NCBI GenBank assembly: GCA_947044405.1 | Contig: CAMRHE010000115.1 | Coordinates: 2,728,001 to 2,792,000, forward strand | Length of the DNA: 64,000 nt | Source of the DNA: Leptodactylus fallax | Lineage: Eukaryota; Chordata; Amphibia; Anura; Leptodactylidae | Direction of reading: 5' to 3' | In this document: piece by piece, positions 12,888 to 24,051 of the stretch | How positions within the stretch are numbered: the stretch's first letter is position 1 | Layout: every line of letters begins with the position of its first letter | Made by a program: the position numbers and the translations under genes | Notes under the pieces: model-generated | The model's database searches: none | The model's input: the letters and a program-made list of their open reading frames with translations, nothing else | What the model was told of the DNA's origin: nothing

Positions 12888-13462
12888 TTGTACAGGAAAT
12901 CTATGCCAGTTCCTGACTGGTGTAGATATCTATTCTGAGTCATAGAAACAGTCCCATTCACATTCATGGGTTAGTCCGTGATTAGTTGTTTATTGTCCTA
13001 TAAATTTTAATGACACTTATTACCAATGAAAAATTGTACTAGTACTAATAATAATGGTGATAATAAACCGTATTATACGTCTGTTCACACATACATAGTC
13101 TCTCTATGTCAGAGCTCTTCTCCTCCCCAGCTCTCACCATTCTGCACATGTAAGGCGTTTATTCATGTGTTGTTGCATCACACATCCCCGGGGACCGATG
13201 CTGCAGAAATTAGATCTGATCTCTAGGCAGAAGTAACTCCTGAGTTATAATGGAAATTTGGTCAGGTGAAACCCACAGCACAGCAGCTTTAGCTGTCTCA
13301 ACATCAAGGCAGTGTACTGCATGAGAACTACTGACCCCACTGAAAAATGTGGTCACGTGACATTGGGACAAAAATAGAGAAATCTCATTTTTAATGTATT
13401 GCGAGATGTAGTATACCATGTAAAGACAAGGTTAACATTACTCCTTATCCTCTACCTTACAT

Positions 13463-13727
13463 TAAAGGGGTTGTCCAGGAATTATGGATCTCTATCAGGA
13501 GACCGGGGAAGGTGAAAAAAACCCCCCAAAAACATACTCACCTGTCCCTGACGCCTGGGTGTCCCCCGCTGCTGTCCAGTCCAGCGCGGGATCGTTGTGG
13601 TGGAAGTCCTCGCCGCGCGGGATCGTTGAGGCCAATCAGTGGCCTCATCGGTCACAGTAAAGGACACCGGACATCAGTCACATATGTCACTGGTGACGTT
13701 CTGCGGCTTTCCTGGACCAGCAGATAG
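13463..13727 (+). repeat. Truncated 'taaaggggttgtcc' MITE
   Basis: The left end 'taaaggggttgtccagg' is present, but the expected mirrored right end is missing. A 14-bp block 'gcgcgggatcgttg' occurs twice, near 13586 and 13616. Confidence 0.5.
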
Positions 13728-13983
13728 GTCATTAATATCATTTGCCCAGAAAACCACTTCAGGCTGGGTTCTCATGTGGCATAATCATGGCGGAAACACC
13801 ACAAAAAAAAAAAAATAATAAAAAAAAGCTGGCGAATCTCCCATCCCATTTTGTGGAAAAATATGCGCAGTGGAAATGTCAATTACACCTACGGAAACAC
13901 TGGCGGTTTCCCTATAGATATAATTGAAGCAGAAAGTCCGCAGAGGAAACTTATGGTTTTTCCCGCAGCGCTTTTTTGCTTAG

Positions 13984-14485
13984 CCTTAGGCTGGGGCCCC
14001 ACGCTGCATACACAAAACATTTTGACCGCGGCAGAAACACTGTGGCAAAAAAACACTGCGTATTACAATACTAAAAGGGGATGTGATTGTGGCTAATGCC
14101 TTCCACACATTGCAGAAAAAAATCTGCAGCGGAAATGCTGCAATTTCAAAAATACTTGCATTTTTGTAAATCGCAGCATGTAAGTTATACCCACGCTGGC
14201 GCTTTCCGTTATAGGTATAATAGGGGCAGAGGAAAAATCCGCAGATTTTCTGTGAAAACACAAGGGAAAAAAAAACGTATTCGTTAATGCCACAGTATTT
14301 TCCTCAGTGCTTTTCGGCTGTGACTGAAGTTTATTGAGCTAAAGCCAAGAATGGCTACAAAAGGAACTTCTATATACTTATACTTCTACCTTCTGCTCAA
14401 TCCACTCCTGGCTGTGGCTCCAAGAAAACGCAGCAAAATCTGCAACAAAAAAGCTGTTTTTCCGCAATGTGAAGCCTCAGCCTTA
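13984..14485. repeat. CCACGT-type palindromic element, degenerate
   Basis: The left end near 13986 ('ttaggctggggccccacg') has its counterpart at 14460-14485 ('tgaagcctcagcctta'). AAAACGCAGC-type motifs recur inside. The mirror is imperfect, so this may be two overlapping elements. Confidence 0.45.
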
Positions 14486-15209
14486 ATAAAGTATCTGCTT
14501 CAATAAGTGTGCAGGTTCATGTTCAGGTTTTTACATGCAGTTTTTGAAGCCAAAATCAGAAGTAGATGGAAATAAAGAGAAGCACCATGTGTCCTTTACA
14601 CTTTCTCTCCCAGCATCATCCACAACTGGACTTGGCTTTAAAAACCAAATGCAAAAACCTGACCGTGTACATGGGCTCTAGGGCTTTCTGACTGTTTTAA
14701 GGCATGTTCACAATTAGTTCTCAGTTAATGGTCTGTTCCTACATTGTCCTTTCACATTGTGTGGTCCTTTGCAGGACAATCCATAATTAGAATAACATTC
14801 ACCAGGGTGACAGGAAAAGGACAGGTCAGAGAGGTTAAAAGGTCCCAACCCCCACACAGTCACATACAGCAGTCAGTGTCTTTATCTGCTAGTATTATTA
14901 GGTGTGCATAGACGTCAAGTGTGCAGCACAGGGACCAAGTAAAGACAGTATTTGCTAGGATGCATTTACACGTTCAGGTTTTTTTCGTGCATTTTTTTTT
15001 TCAAGCCAAAGCCATTTCTGAACCATAATGGGAGAAAAAGTATAAGTACAGGTGCTACTTCTCCTCTTTTTTGACCCTAAAGTTCTACAACACAGAAGAG
15101 CTAAACAATATAGTGTTACATCAGACAGTGGAGGGTATTTATTATTTGCATCTTCTTTGCCCCTTTAGCAGCGTGCACCTTTTTCTATGGTGTATTTCCA
15201 TGTGTCTAT
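14486..15209. other. Intergenic with MITE halves
   Basis: A weak inverted repeat spans 14518-14672 ('ggtttttacatgcag' against 'ccaaatgcaaaaacc'). A similar half lies at about 14966-15065, just before the LINE fragment. No gene is seen. Confidence 0.45.
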
Positions 15210-16465
15210 TCCTGCCTAATCCACTATCTCTTCTGGACCCCTTACAATCAGGTTTTCGCACACTACACTCTACAGAAACGGCCCGTATAAAAGTCTCCAA
15301 CGATCTCCTGACGGCTAAATCTAAAGGGAACTATTCACTACTTATTCTTCTGGATCTCTCAGCAGCATTTGACACTGTAGACCACCAACTCCTCCTCACT
15401 ATGCTCCATTCTATTGGCCTCAGGGATATCGCTCTCTCTGGGTTTTCTTCCTATCTCTCTGACCGCTCATTTAGTGTATCATTCACTGGTGCTATTTCTT
15501 CTCCTCTACCCCTTGCGGTTGGGGTTCCTTAAGGTTCAGTCCTAGGTTCCCTCCTCTTCTCTCTGTACACAGCCCCAATTGGACAAAACATTCGCAGATT
15601 TGGCTTTCAATACCATCTTTATGCAGATGATATCCAACAATATACCTCATCCCATGACATCACCCCTGCACTACTACAGAACACCAGTGACTGTCTCTCT
15701 GCTGTCTCTACCATCATGTCTTCTCTTTATCTGAAATTGAATCTTTCAAAAATTGAACTTCTTGTGTTCCCTCCATCTACTAACCGACCTAACCCTGATA
15801 TCTCCATTTTTGTCTGTGGCCTTACAATTACCCCGAGGCATCATGCCCGCTGTCTGGGGGTTGTATTTGATTCAGATCTCATCTTTACCCCACTTATTCA
15901 GACACTTGCACGCTCTTGCCATCTGCACCTTAAAAACATCTCTAGAATTCGCCCTTTTCTGATCGTGGAAACATCAAAAACCCTCATTGTCGCTCTGATT
16001 CTCTCTCCTCTTCACTATTGCAACTCTCTTCTAATTGGGCTTCCTCTTACTAAACTCTCCCCACTACAATCTGTCCTGACTGCAGCCGGCAGACTCATCT
16101 TTCTGTCAAACCGGTACACAGACGCATCTACCTTGTGTCAGTCGCTGTATTGGTTGCCCATCCATCACAGAATACAATATAAAATGATCACACTCACCCA
16201 CAAATCCATCCATAGCGCTGCGCCCCGCTATATCTCCTCTCTCGTCACTGTCTACTGTCCTAACCGTCTTCTCCGTTCTGCCAATGACCTTAGACTTGCA
16301 TCCTATGTTATCCGAACATCCCACTCCCGTCTCCAAGACTTTTCTCGAGCTGCACCGGTGCTCTGGAATGCTTTACCCAAGACAATCCAATTAATCCCCA
16401 ACTACAGCAGCTTCAAAACTGCCCTAAAATCACATCTGTTTGGTCAGGCTTATCACGTGACCTGA
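15210..16465 (+). mobile_element. L2-like LINE reverse transcriptase, truncated pseudogene
   Basis: This is the C-terminal part of a non-LTR retrotransposon ORF2. It shows palm motif A ([12 protein letters not shown], about 15350-15385), motif B (GVP, stop, GSVLG), and the catalytic motif C YADD near 15620. A typical L2/CR1 C-terminal block with [20 protein letters not shown] follows, ending at a stop at 16463-16465. The whole stretch stays in one frame except for one nonsense codon (TAA at 15530-15532) where a Gln is conserved in motif B. The endonuclease and N-terminal reverse transcriptase domains are missing, so the copy is 5'-truncated, as usual for LINEs. L2 is the most likely clade; a related CR1-like clade is not excluded. 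It cannot be active. Confidence 0.85.
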
Positions 16466-17610
16466 TCACAGTGTAGTGTGCGGAGGTGCAGAACAATAAC
16501 ACCTTTTATCCTTCCTCCTCTGTTCCTCAGATCCTGGCCCCTCCATCTAGAAGTTACACTGCACTCCTTGCACTTAGTATCTGTTTATTCACAGATACCG
16601 GCTGATGACGGGTTCATATAGCTTCAGTTACATAACCTTTTCTATTAAAAGATGGCTGGACCATGGCAAACAAGCCCTCTGACCTCTTGTGTCTCCCTTA
16701 CCTCAGCAAAAAAGCAAACTGTTGAACCTTGTGTAAAAGCCTTCAAAATAGGTGCAAACACATGATAAATTTTGTATACATAGCATAAAACTTAACAAAA
16801 AGGGGTAACAGAAGAAAACAGGCACAAGAAGCTTGTTAAATGCCCCTCAGTATGTCTTGTTCAGTGAAGCTGGCAGATACCAGAAAGCAATAGTTCACCT
16901 TGCTGTGTTGTGTGAGACATAACAACTGTGACCACATGTAATAAATATCCAAAATGAAGTAGCTGAAATCCTTGTTCCTTCCACGTAATATCCAAAGATA
17001 ATATGCAGGATTAATGATGCACAGACAAAAAAGAAACCTATTGCTGTCTAGGGAAAGGGTTATTACCTAGAAACACAGTACAAGGGCGATCTTAAAGGGG
17101 CCCCAACAGTGTTTTTTTATACTTATGACCTGCCCTCCTATACAAGTAATAGATGCAGAACTGTACCTATTAGGCTGGATTCACATCTGTGTTGGAGTCT
17201 CCATAGGAGACTGGTCTGGGTATCAGACCCCCAAAAATCAGATACTGATGGCCTATTCTGTGGTCAGGTTATCAGTATAAAAACATGCTGTTGGGGCCCG
17301 GAAAACCTCGCTAAGGATCCAAAAAGCACTGCAGTGAAAACCGCCAGCATGTCCACTGCGGATATTTTTCTGCAATGTGTGGATGGGATTAGCCAGAATC
17401 CCATCCTCTTTGCAGGTACTGTAAAACGTTATGGCTTTTGCTACGGCACTTAAACTACATAGGGCCACCACCTCAATAAAAAGTTATTCTTTTCAAACCA
17501 TTTGGCCTATTGGAGTCTTCCATTCAGAGTACACCCAGGAAATTTCCACTTCTTTCTTTTCTTTTGTGCATTTGATTTCACAGATGAAATGTGTGGAATA
17601 AATACGTTTC
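16466..17610. other. LINE 3' flank and intergenic sequence
   Basis: The first 200 bases may be the LINE 3' UTR. No 'tagattgtaagc' tail is visible here, so the 3' end may be truncated or of another subfamily. The remainder shows no gene. Confidence 0.4.
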
Positions 17611-18030
17611 AGGGTGGGTTCACACCTGCGCTTGAGTCCGTCCGCTGCAAATCCGAGTGAAAATCTCGGGGAACGGGATGGGCATCGGATAGCGACAGGT
17701 TAGCGACGCATTGGTTAAAAACCCATTCATTTGAAAGGGTTTTTAAAGCAATGCGTGGGTGTGCGCTTACACCCTCTGCGCTGCGAATCCTTTTTTATCG
17801 TCGGAATCAAAGTCGGACATGCAGGACTTCGTGTCCGACGAAAAAAAAACGGCTTCGCAGCACAGAGGGTGTAAGCGCACACCCGCGCATTGCTTTAAAA
17901 GCCCATTCAAATGAATGGGTTTTTAACCAATGCATCGCTAACCTGTCGGTATCCGATGCCTATCCTGTTTCCCGAGACTTTCACTCGGATTGGCAGCAGA
18001 CGGACTCAAGTGCAGGTGTGAACCCACCCT
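17611..18030. repeat. 420-bp near-perfect palindrome (foldback MITE)
   Basis: The left end 'agggtgggttcacacctgc' (17611-17629) is repeated exactly in reverse complement at 18012-18030. Pairing continues to the centre near 17820, for example 'gtgtgcgcttacaccctctg' against 'cagagggtgtaagcgcacac'. Mismatches are few. A shorter relative with 'ctaggttcacacctgc' ends is at 22387-22660. No coding frame is convincing. Confidence 0.9.
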
Positions 18031-18339
18031 CACCTGTAAAATTAACACTCTGTACCAAAACTGTGTGCAGTTTTTTTTTAGCGCGGCCTTTATTTAGTTT
18101 TAACTGCACTGCATGAATGCATCCTATTTATTTCTATTTATTACAGCCACCTACGTAAAGTATATCATTATAATCTTTTTATCATTCACACGATAGTGAC
18201 GTGCACGCGGCACTTTTTTCACAGTTGAATGTATAACCGAGGTAATCTGTTTTCACGTATCCCATCTGTGAAATTGGGCTGAGAAATGACATTTTCTATT
18301 TTTCTCTCGGATCGGTCACACGGACTATTAACCACTTTC
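18031..18339. other. Intergenic, no feature seen
   Basis: Short A/T-rich stretch without recognisable structure. Confidence 0.4.
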
Positions 18340-19180
18340 TGCCGCAGGCATTCTTCGAGTTTTGTTTTTGACTCCCCGCCTTCCAAACCCCATAACTTTT
18401 TTATTTTGTTTGTGGGACAAATTGTTCTTCGTATTGGTACCATTTAGTATTCTTTACGATTTACTGGGTAGCTGGAAAAAAATTCAGAATGGGGTGGAAT
18501 TGGACAAAAACTTTCTTTTCAGCTTTGTTTTTATGGCATTCACTGTGCAGCCAAAATGACGTCACCTGCAGTCTCTGGGTAGGTATGATAACGGGGATAC
18601 CAGATTTATATAGTTTTTTTTTTTACGTTTTAACCCATTAAAAAAAATCCAAAACTTTGCATATTCTGACACTGGTAACTCTTTCAGGTTTCTGTGTACA
18701 GGGGTGCATAAGGCGTCTTTTTTAGTGGGGCCAGCTATACGTTTTAGTTATACCATTTTGGGGAATGTTTGATGTTTTGATCACTTTTTATTTACATTTT
18801 CATGGGAAGCAAAATGGCAAAAAAACATGCAGTTTGACTCTTGATTTTTTTTTGCTAAATGTTTGTAGACTGGACGTTTTTGGACACAGGGAAAGGGGTG
18901 TGATTTGAATTTTTAGTTTTATTTATATATATGTCATTGGAACAGGACGGTTATCTTTGTTCTGTGGGTTGGTACAATCATAACAATACCAAATTTATAT
19001 AGCTTATGTTAGGTTTTTATTACCTTTACAAAAATCTAAATCTTTGAAAAAAAAAATTCAGTCACCATATTCTGTAACATTTTTATATTTTTGTGTACGG
19101 GGCAGTCTTTTTTTTTGCAGAACAAGTTCTGGCTTTTATTGAAACCACTGTGTAATGGATCATTTTTTATTGAAAACTCC
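18340..19180 (+). repeat. A/T-rich dispersed repeat, forward copy
   Basis: This shares 'tttttatggcattcactgtg', 'ggtaccatttagta' and 'ggggataccagatttatata' landmarks with 22255-22735 and 27480-27660, and with 1400-2065 on the other strand. T runs are frequent. There is no coding capacity, and the class is unknown to me. Confidence 0.55.
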
Positions 19181-19496
19181 TTCACTTCTATTACATGCTA
19201 GCACCTTCAATAGGCTCCCATCTATCACAGGAATGCATTGATGATCCCTTGATAATACAGGACTTTTCTCTCCGCCGTTTTTGGAGTAAACACGGCATAC
19301 CCCATTATAGTCTCTGGGGTCCGCAGGGAACTGCTTTTTAAACTAATAGGGTTTCCGTTTTTTGGGGTCCCCAAGTGGACCTGAAGGACGGAATCCCAAA
19401 CGCTAGTGTGAACCTAATGTAAGCTGATCATACACTTTAGATTTGTCAGCCAAACCTTGTTTGGCTGATAGCTATCTTGCCTCACTCCCCTATATA

Positions 19497-19800
19497 CAGG
19501 TGCATCTCAATAAATCAGAATATTTTTGAAACGTTCATTCATTTCAGTAATTCAGTAATACAATATATAATCAGCGTCTTCCATGATTGTGTGTCCTACT
19601 GAACCAGACTGAGGGACCATTTAAAGGCTTAGGAAACCTTGGCAGGTGACACTGAATTTACAATACTGAATTTTTTTACAATATTCTAATTTTCTTACAT
19701 TTTGGTTTTCATTACCTGTAATCCATAATCAACATTTACAGAAATAAAACACTTGAAATAGAACACTCTGTGTGTAAAGAATCTAGAAAATATGTCTGTC
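19497..19800. mobile_element. Tc1-like element remnant
   Basis: It begins with 'caggtgcatctcaataaat' directly after TA (19495-19496), which is the terminal sequence of a widespread vertebrate Tc1-like family. Inside are 'gactgagggaccatttaaag' and 'ggcttaggaaacctt', known to me from the same family. The transposase is absent and the right terminus is not clear, so this is an internally deleted, decayed copy. Confidence 0.65.
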
Positions 19801-19970
19801 TATGGGCTGTGTCTGGTACTGTCTCTCATCTTCGTTTGTATAAAAGGGGGACATCTGCATTACCTGACACAAAGATATTGGACAGAGGTGGCAAGACTTC
19901 TGGAAAAATCAGACCCTTTTCCTAATCCCATGCAACCCTTTCAACAATTTTGTGTTATTATAAAGAATCT

Positions 19971-20198
19971 TAAAGGGGTTTTATGACTCCGAACTTGTAG
20001 GGAATAACTTGCTGATCAGTGGAGGCTGACTGCTCCACTGAAATGAATGGAGAATAAAGTAGGGGTGCACATTTCTGTCCACCACCTCTTTTCAAAATGG
20101 GGTGTAAAACACCCGAGTAATCGCGATCAATGTGAGTCCCACTGTTGCTATCCTCACTGATTAGGGGGTAACTTGTTGTGGCCAGTGTACCCCTTTAA
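19971..20198. mobile_element. 228-bp 'taaagggg' MITE
   Basis: The ends 'taaaggggttttatgactcc' and 'ggccagtgtacccctttaa' are imperfect mirrors. Inner arms 'gggaataacttgctgatcag' and 'tgattagggggtaacttg' pair as well. Confidence 0.6.
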
Positions 20199-20979
20199 GT
20201 TCCTTCAATTATAGGTAATTTAGATTTATACCTATGTATAATACAGCCCGTATTTGATCCATGTGATGCTGCTAGTTTGGGTCTAGAGCCATGATCAAGT
20301 TGGGGCTTACAGCCATACTATGGCAACGGAAATAACCTAAATGGCAAATTGTCCTAGTCATGACAAATTTAGGAATATCATGTTACCTACACACTGTCAC
20401 AATACGGCACTGATAGACACTGATGATGTTGGGCAGAGGAAGAATAGAGAGAAAGTATATGAGAAAGGAAATTTTTCCTAATTTTTATAGATTTACTTTT
20501 TTAAATACTCTGAATTCTGGGCAACCCCATAAAGGCCAGTAAAGGGATGTTTTACAGTCCTGCTGCGGCGCTGCTTTAGATGAGATCTCTTAAGCTTTCA
20601 GCACAATTTACTCAGCTAATGAACTAGCAAAATGTAGATAATGTAATTTTCCAGCATTACAGAACTGAAGGCATTCATTTCTACCTGTGTAATATGTATG
20701 CATATAAATATGCCTTTGGCACACAGAGATAGAGAATAAACTTATAACAGGCTGTGGGCGCCATATTCCAGATCATTAAAACAGTGATCTCTACTAAAGC
20801 AGTGTGCAAGTGTTCTTCTTTTTGGGGTGCAGAAGAGGTGCAATGACCTTACATGTTAACTGCACCAAAATTTTATGCAGTTATTTTGCGAGAAAAGGGA
20901 GTTCAACCTGCCCTCCACCTCGATCTATAAATGTTTGCAGCTTAGGCATGCCTGTGATTGTTGGGGTTTAGATTTCTCT
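20199..20979. other. Intergenic, no gene recognised
   Basis: No supported feature. An (ATT)n run begins at about 20980. Confidence 0.5.
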
Positions 20980-20995
20980 TTATTATTATTATTAT

Positions 20996-21780
20996 TATTA
21001 TTGTTGTTTATTTATATAGCACCATTAATTCCATGGTGCTGTACATGATTATATTAATTCCATGGTGTTGTACATGATTATATTAATTCCATGGTGCTGT
21101 ACATGATTATATTAATTCCATGGTGCTGTACATGATTATATTAATTCCATGGTGCTGTACATTATTATATTAATTCCATGGTGCTGTACATGATTATATT
21201 AATTCCATGGTGCTGTACATGATTATATTAATTCCATGGTGCAGTACATGATTATATTAATTCCATGGTGCTGCACATTATTATATTAATTCCATGGTGC
21301 TGTACATTATTATGTTAATTCCATGGTGCAGTACATGATTATATTAATTCCATGGTGCTGTACATTATTATATTAATTCCATGGTGCTGTACATGATTAT
21401 ATTAATTCCATGGTGCTGTACATTATTATATTAATTCCATGGTGCTGTACATGATTATATTAATTCCATGGTGCTGTACATGATTATATTAATTCCATGG
21501 TGCTGTACATTATTATATTAATTCCATGGTGCTGTACATTATTATATTAATTCCATGGTGCTGTACATGATTATATTAATTCCATGGTGCTGTACATTAT
21601 TATATTAATTCCATGGTGCTGTACATTATTATATTAATTCCATGGTGCTTTACATTTGAGGGTTTACATACAGTACACAAAATATACAAAACAAGTATAA
21701 TACTAACAGTGACCAACTGGCACAGTGGGATACAGGGCCCTGCCTGCAAGGGCTTGCAATCTGTTATTCATTCACTTCAT
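20996..21780 (+). repeat. Dispersed frog repeat interrupted by minisatellite
   Basis: The left part 'tatttatatagcaccattaa' and the right part (from 21650, including 'gacagtgggata'-like and 'gggccctgcctgcaagggct' sequence) form one dispersed-repeat copy. The 'ccattaattccatggtgctg' segment within it has been amplified into the tandem array listed separately. The 3' part reads like the tail of an L2-type or SINE-like family. Confidence 0.5.
21027..21652 (+). repeat. 29-bp minisatellite, about 21 copies
   Basis: The unit is 29 bp; successive 'ccatggtg' blocks start at 21031, 21060 and 21089. Units are nearly identical and differ mainly at one site, 'gtacatgattat' versus 'gtacattattat', with rare 'gtgcag' or 'gtgttg' variants. 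The array ends when 'ccatggtgctttacatttga' leads back into single-copy repeat sequence. Confidence 0.95.
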
Positions 21781-22015
21781 TTAGTTCATTTACAAAAATA
21801 AACTATTAACACTTCTATTTCAGAAAGCATTCTTTGCAGCATATTTTCTACACCTGTCTTAAACTTTTGCACAAAATTTTTATTGGTGTTTGTGACAGTC
21901 GGGTAGCGCCTTCTGTTTCTTGTAGTGAGGGCCATATTGTTTGTCACACTGCTTTGTTAGGAGGAGAGAAGTCTAAGTAAAAGTTGAATAGTAGGACAAT
22001 TCAATAAGGCCAGAT

Positions 22016-22254
22016 TTATTAAAGTGGTTATCCAGTCTCTGCCATTGATAGCCTATCCTTAGGATAGGCCATCAATATTAGATATGTGGGGGTCCCGGGT
22101 TACCGAGACACCATGGATCCTGGTATTTTTTACCTGGAGTCTGTGCTGCTCATTCGCCATATAAAATGTAGCAACGGGTTCTGGTAATCCAGCACTGAAT
22201 GAAGTGTATGGGGCAGTGCTGCAGTACCTACTGTACAGCCGCTGCTACAAGTGA
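22016..22254 (+). repeat. Partial 'taaagtggttatcc' MITE
   Basis: The left end 'attaaagtggttatccag' is followed by 'gcctatccttaggatagg', a small palindrome seen inside full-length members of this family. The right end is missing. Confidence 0.5.
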
Positions 22255-22386
22255 GTTTGTAATGGTGCCATTTAGTATACCATACAATGTACTGGGAATC
22301 TGGAAATTAATTCTCAGTGGGATGGAATTAGAGAAAAACTGTATTTGCATGACTTTTTTACTGACTTCATTTTTACAGTGCTCAGG

Positions 22387-22660
22387 CTAGGTTCACACCT
22401 GCACCTGCTCTCCGCTTGGTGATTCCATTCCCCATTCCTCTTTAAAAATGCGGAGAGAAAAGTCCTAAAAGCAGCGCTTTTCTCTCCGCATTTTTCGCCA
22501 TTTTTGGGCAGAAACCGGGCGGAAACTCAGTGAACCCCATTATAATCTATGGGATCCGCAGGTTTCCGTGGTAACAGATTTTTTAAGCAGTTTAGGTTAA
22601 CGTTTAGGGGGCCCCCAAGCGGAACCATGAATGGAAACCCAAACGCAGGTGTGAACCTAG
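22387..22660. mobile_element. 274-bp palindromic MITE nested in a dispersed repeat
   Basis: 'ctaggttcacacctgc' (22387-22402) is exactly mirrored by 'gcaggtgtgaacctag' (22645-22660), and inner blocks such as 'aaaagtcctaaaagcagcgc' lie at the fold. The flanks, 'ttttacagtgctcagg' on the left and 'tgtcactgtgcagccaaaat' on the right, belong to the A/T-rich dispersed repeat, which this element therefore splits. Confidence 0.8.
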
Positions 22661-23744
22661 TGTCACTGTGCAGCCAAAATTACATTTTTTTCTTGCAATG
22701 TAACACCTTAAAAAAAAAATTAAAAACTTTACACTATTATGTTGGATGTCGGGAATGGGTTAAAACTGGTGTTTCATTTGACAGTCTGAATAAAGACCCC
22801 ATCTGGCGCAGGGTATGACTAGTTTAATAAGAGGCTCCAGCCTCATTGAGATCTATGCAGTTCTGTGGAGATCATGGAGATCTATGACAGTTAAGAGGAG
22901 CAGAATGGGGGTTGAGGTGCACGTTTGCTGCAAGAAAGGGCCTTGCGCCAAATGTAAGCCACACTATCACCCCTTTACGACAGGCGTAGAGGGATTGATA
23001 AATGGCAGCAGGTGGATGGAGATCAGATGCTGATCTGTTCAACTTGACATTGAAGTGCTTATGAAGATGGCAAGATACCAATGACCTTAGCTCCTGCCAC
23101 CTTAATGCAGTTAAACCACTGTAAGCTGAGTAATCCTCCAACACCCTGGGCACATACTAAGGGGAGACGAGAAGCAACTCTCAGAACTCCAGAAACAGTC
23201 ATGACTCCCCACAATTCAGTGGAGTTTGAAGAATATGAAGAGGGTGGCAGCCAGCTGGTACTCCTTCTTTCCATATAGGTGAAATTTTATTTCAATAGAA
23301 TTCAATTTCCTTTAAGACCTTGATCATTTGTATTCATATGTTGTTATTATTTAATATTTCAGATATTTTATATGTTTTTGCTTTAATCCAGTTATTTGGC
23401 ATAATACACATTGGTGCTCAGACTATTCAGGTTGTGAATTACATTAATCCTAAAGCCATTCCCTAATCTGCCTGTATCATCTGAACTGTTCCAAGCAGAA
23501 GCAGTTTAAGTAATAGGGTGGAACAGCGTACATATATTCTGTTAATGATATGCTTAACATCCTTTACCTATATACTAAAATAAGCGCCATATATACTGCA
23601 GGAGGTGCATATATTCTACAGAATATCAAAAAAATGGTGCATGATCTATAGTTGGGAACATTTAGGTTGGTATAATATGGGCAATTAAACCCCACCCCAT
23701 ACCACCCGGGACCACTCCTAAACTGAATGGGATTGCCCACTTTT
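22661..23744. other. Intergenic, no gene recognised
   Basis: The first part is the continuation of the split A/T-rich repeat. The rest shows no supported gene. Confidence 0.45.
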
Positions 23745-24051
23745 AGGCCCCACGTGGCTTAAACGCTGTGATTCTCCCGTGGCATTTTACAGTCAGAGCC
23801 CACTTTGTGGTAAAAACCGCGCTGCGGACGCGCGGCGATTTTCAAAACCGGTGCGGTTTTGGAAATCACAGCATTTCAATTATACCTACAGAAACGCCGG
23901 CGGTTTCCCCATAGGTATAATTGAAATGGAAAGTCTGCAGAGGAAACCTCTGTGAACTTTCTGTCTAAAGCACTGCGGGAAGAACCGCGATGCGTTCCTG
24001 CTGCGGTTTTTCCCGCAGCGCTTTTTTGCTGCGGGACGCCACGTGGGGCCT
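23745..24051. mobile_element. 307-bp CCACGTGG-type palindromic MITE
   Basis: 'aggccccacgtggc' (23745-23758) is exactly mirrored by 'gccacgtggggcct' (24038-24051). The inner arms carry 'aaaaccgc' and 'gcagcgcttttttgctgcgg' blocks and mirrored 'aattatacctac'/'ataggtataatt'. Confidence 0.8.

Noticed and set aside
17751..18116. 121-codon frame
   Set aside because: It reads through the right half of the 420-bp palindrome; no motif.
21027..21652. Regularly spaced repeats considered as a CRISPR array
   Set aside because: Units are contiguous 29-bp tandem copies without unique spacers, in vertebrate DNA.
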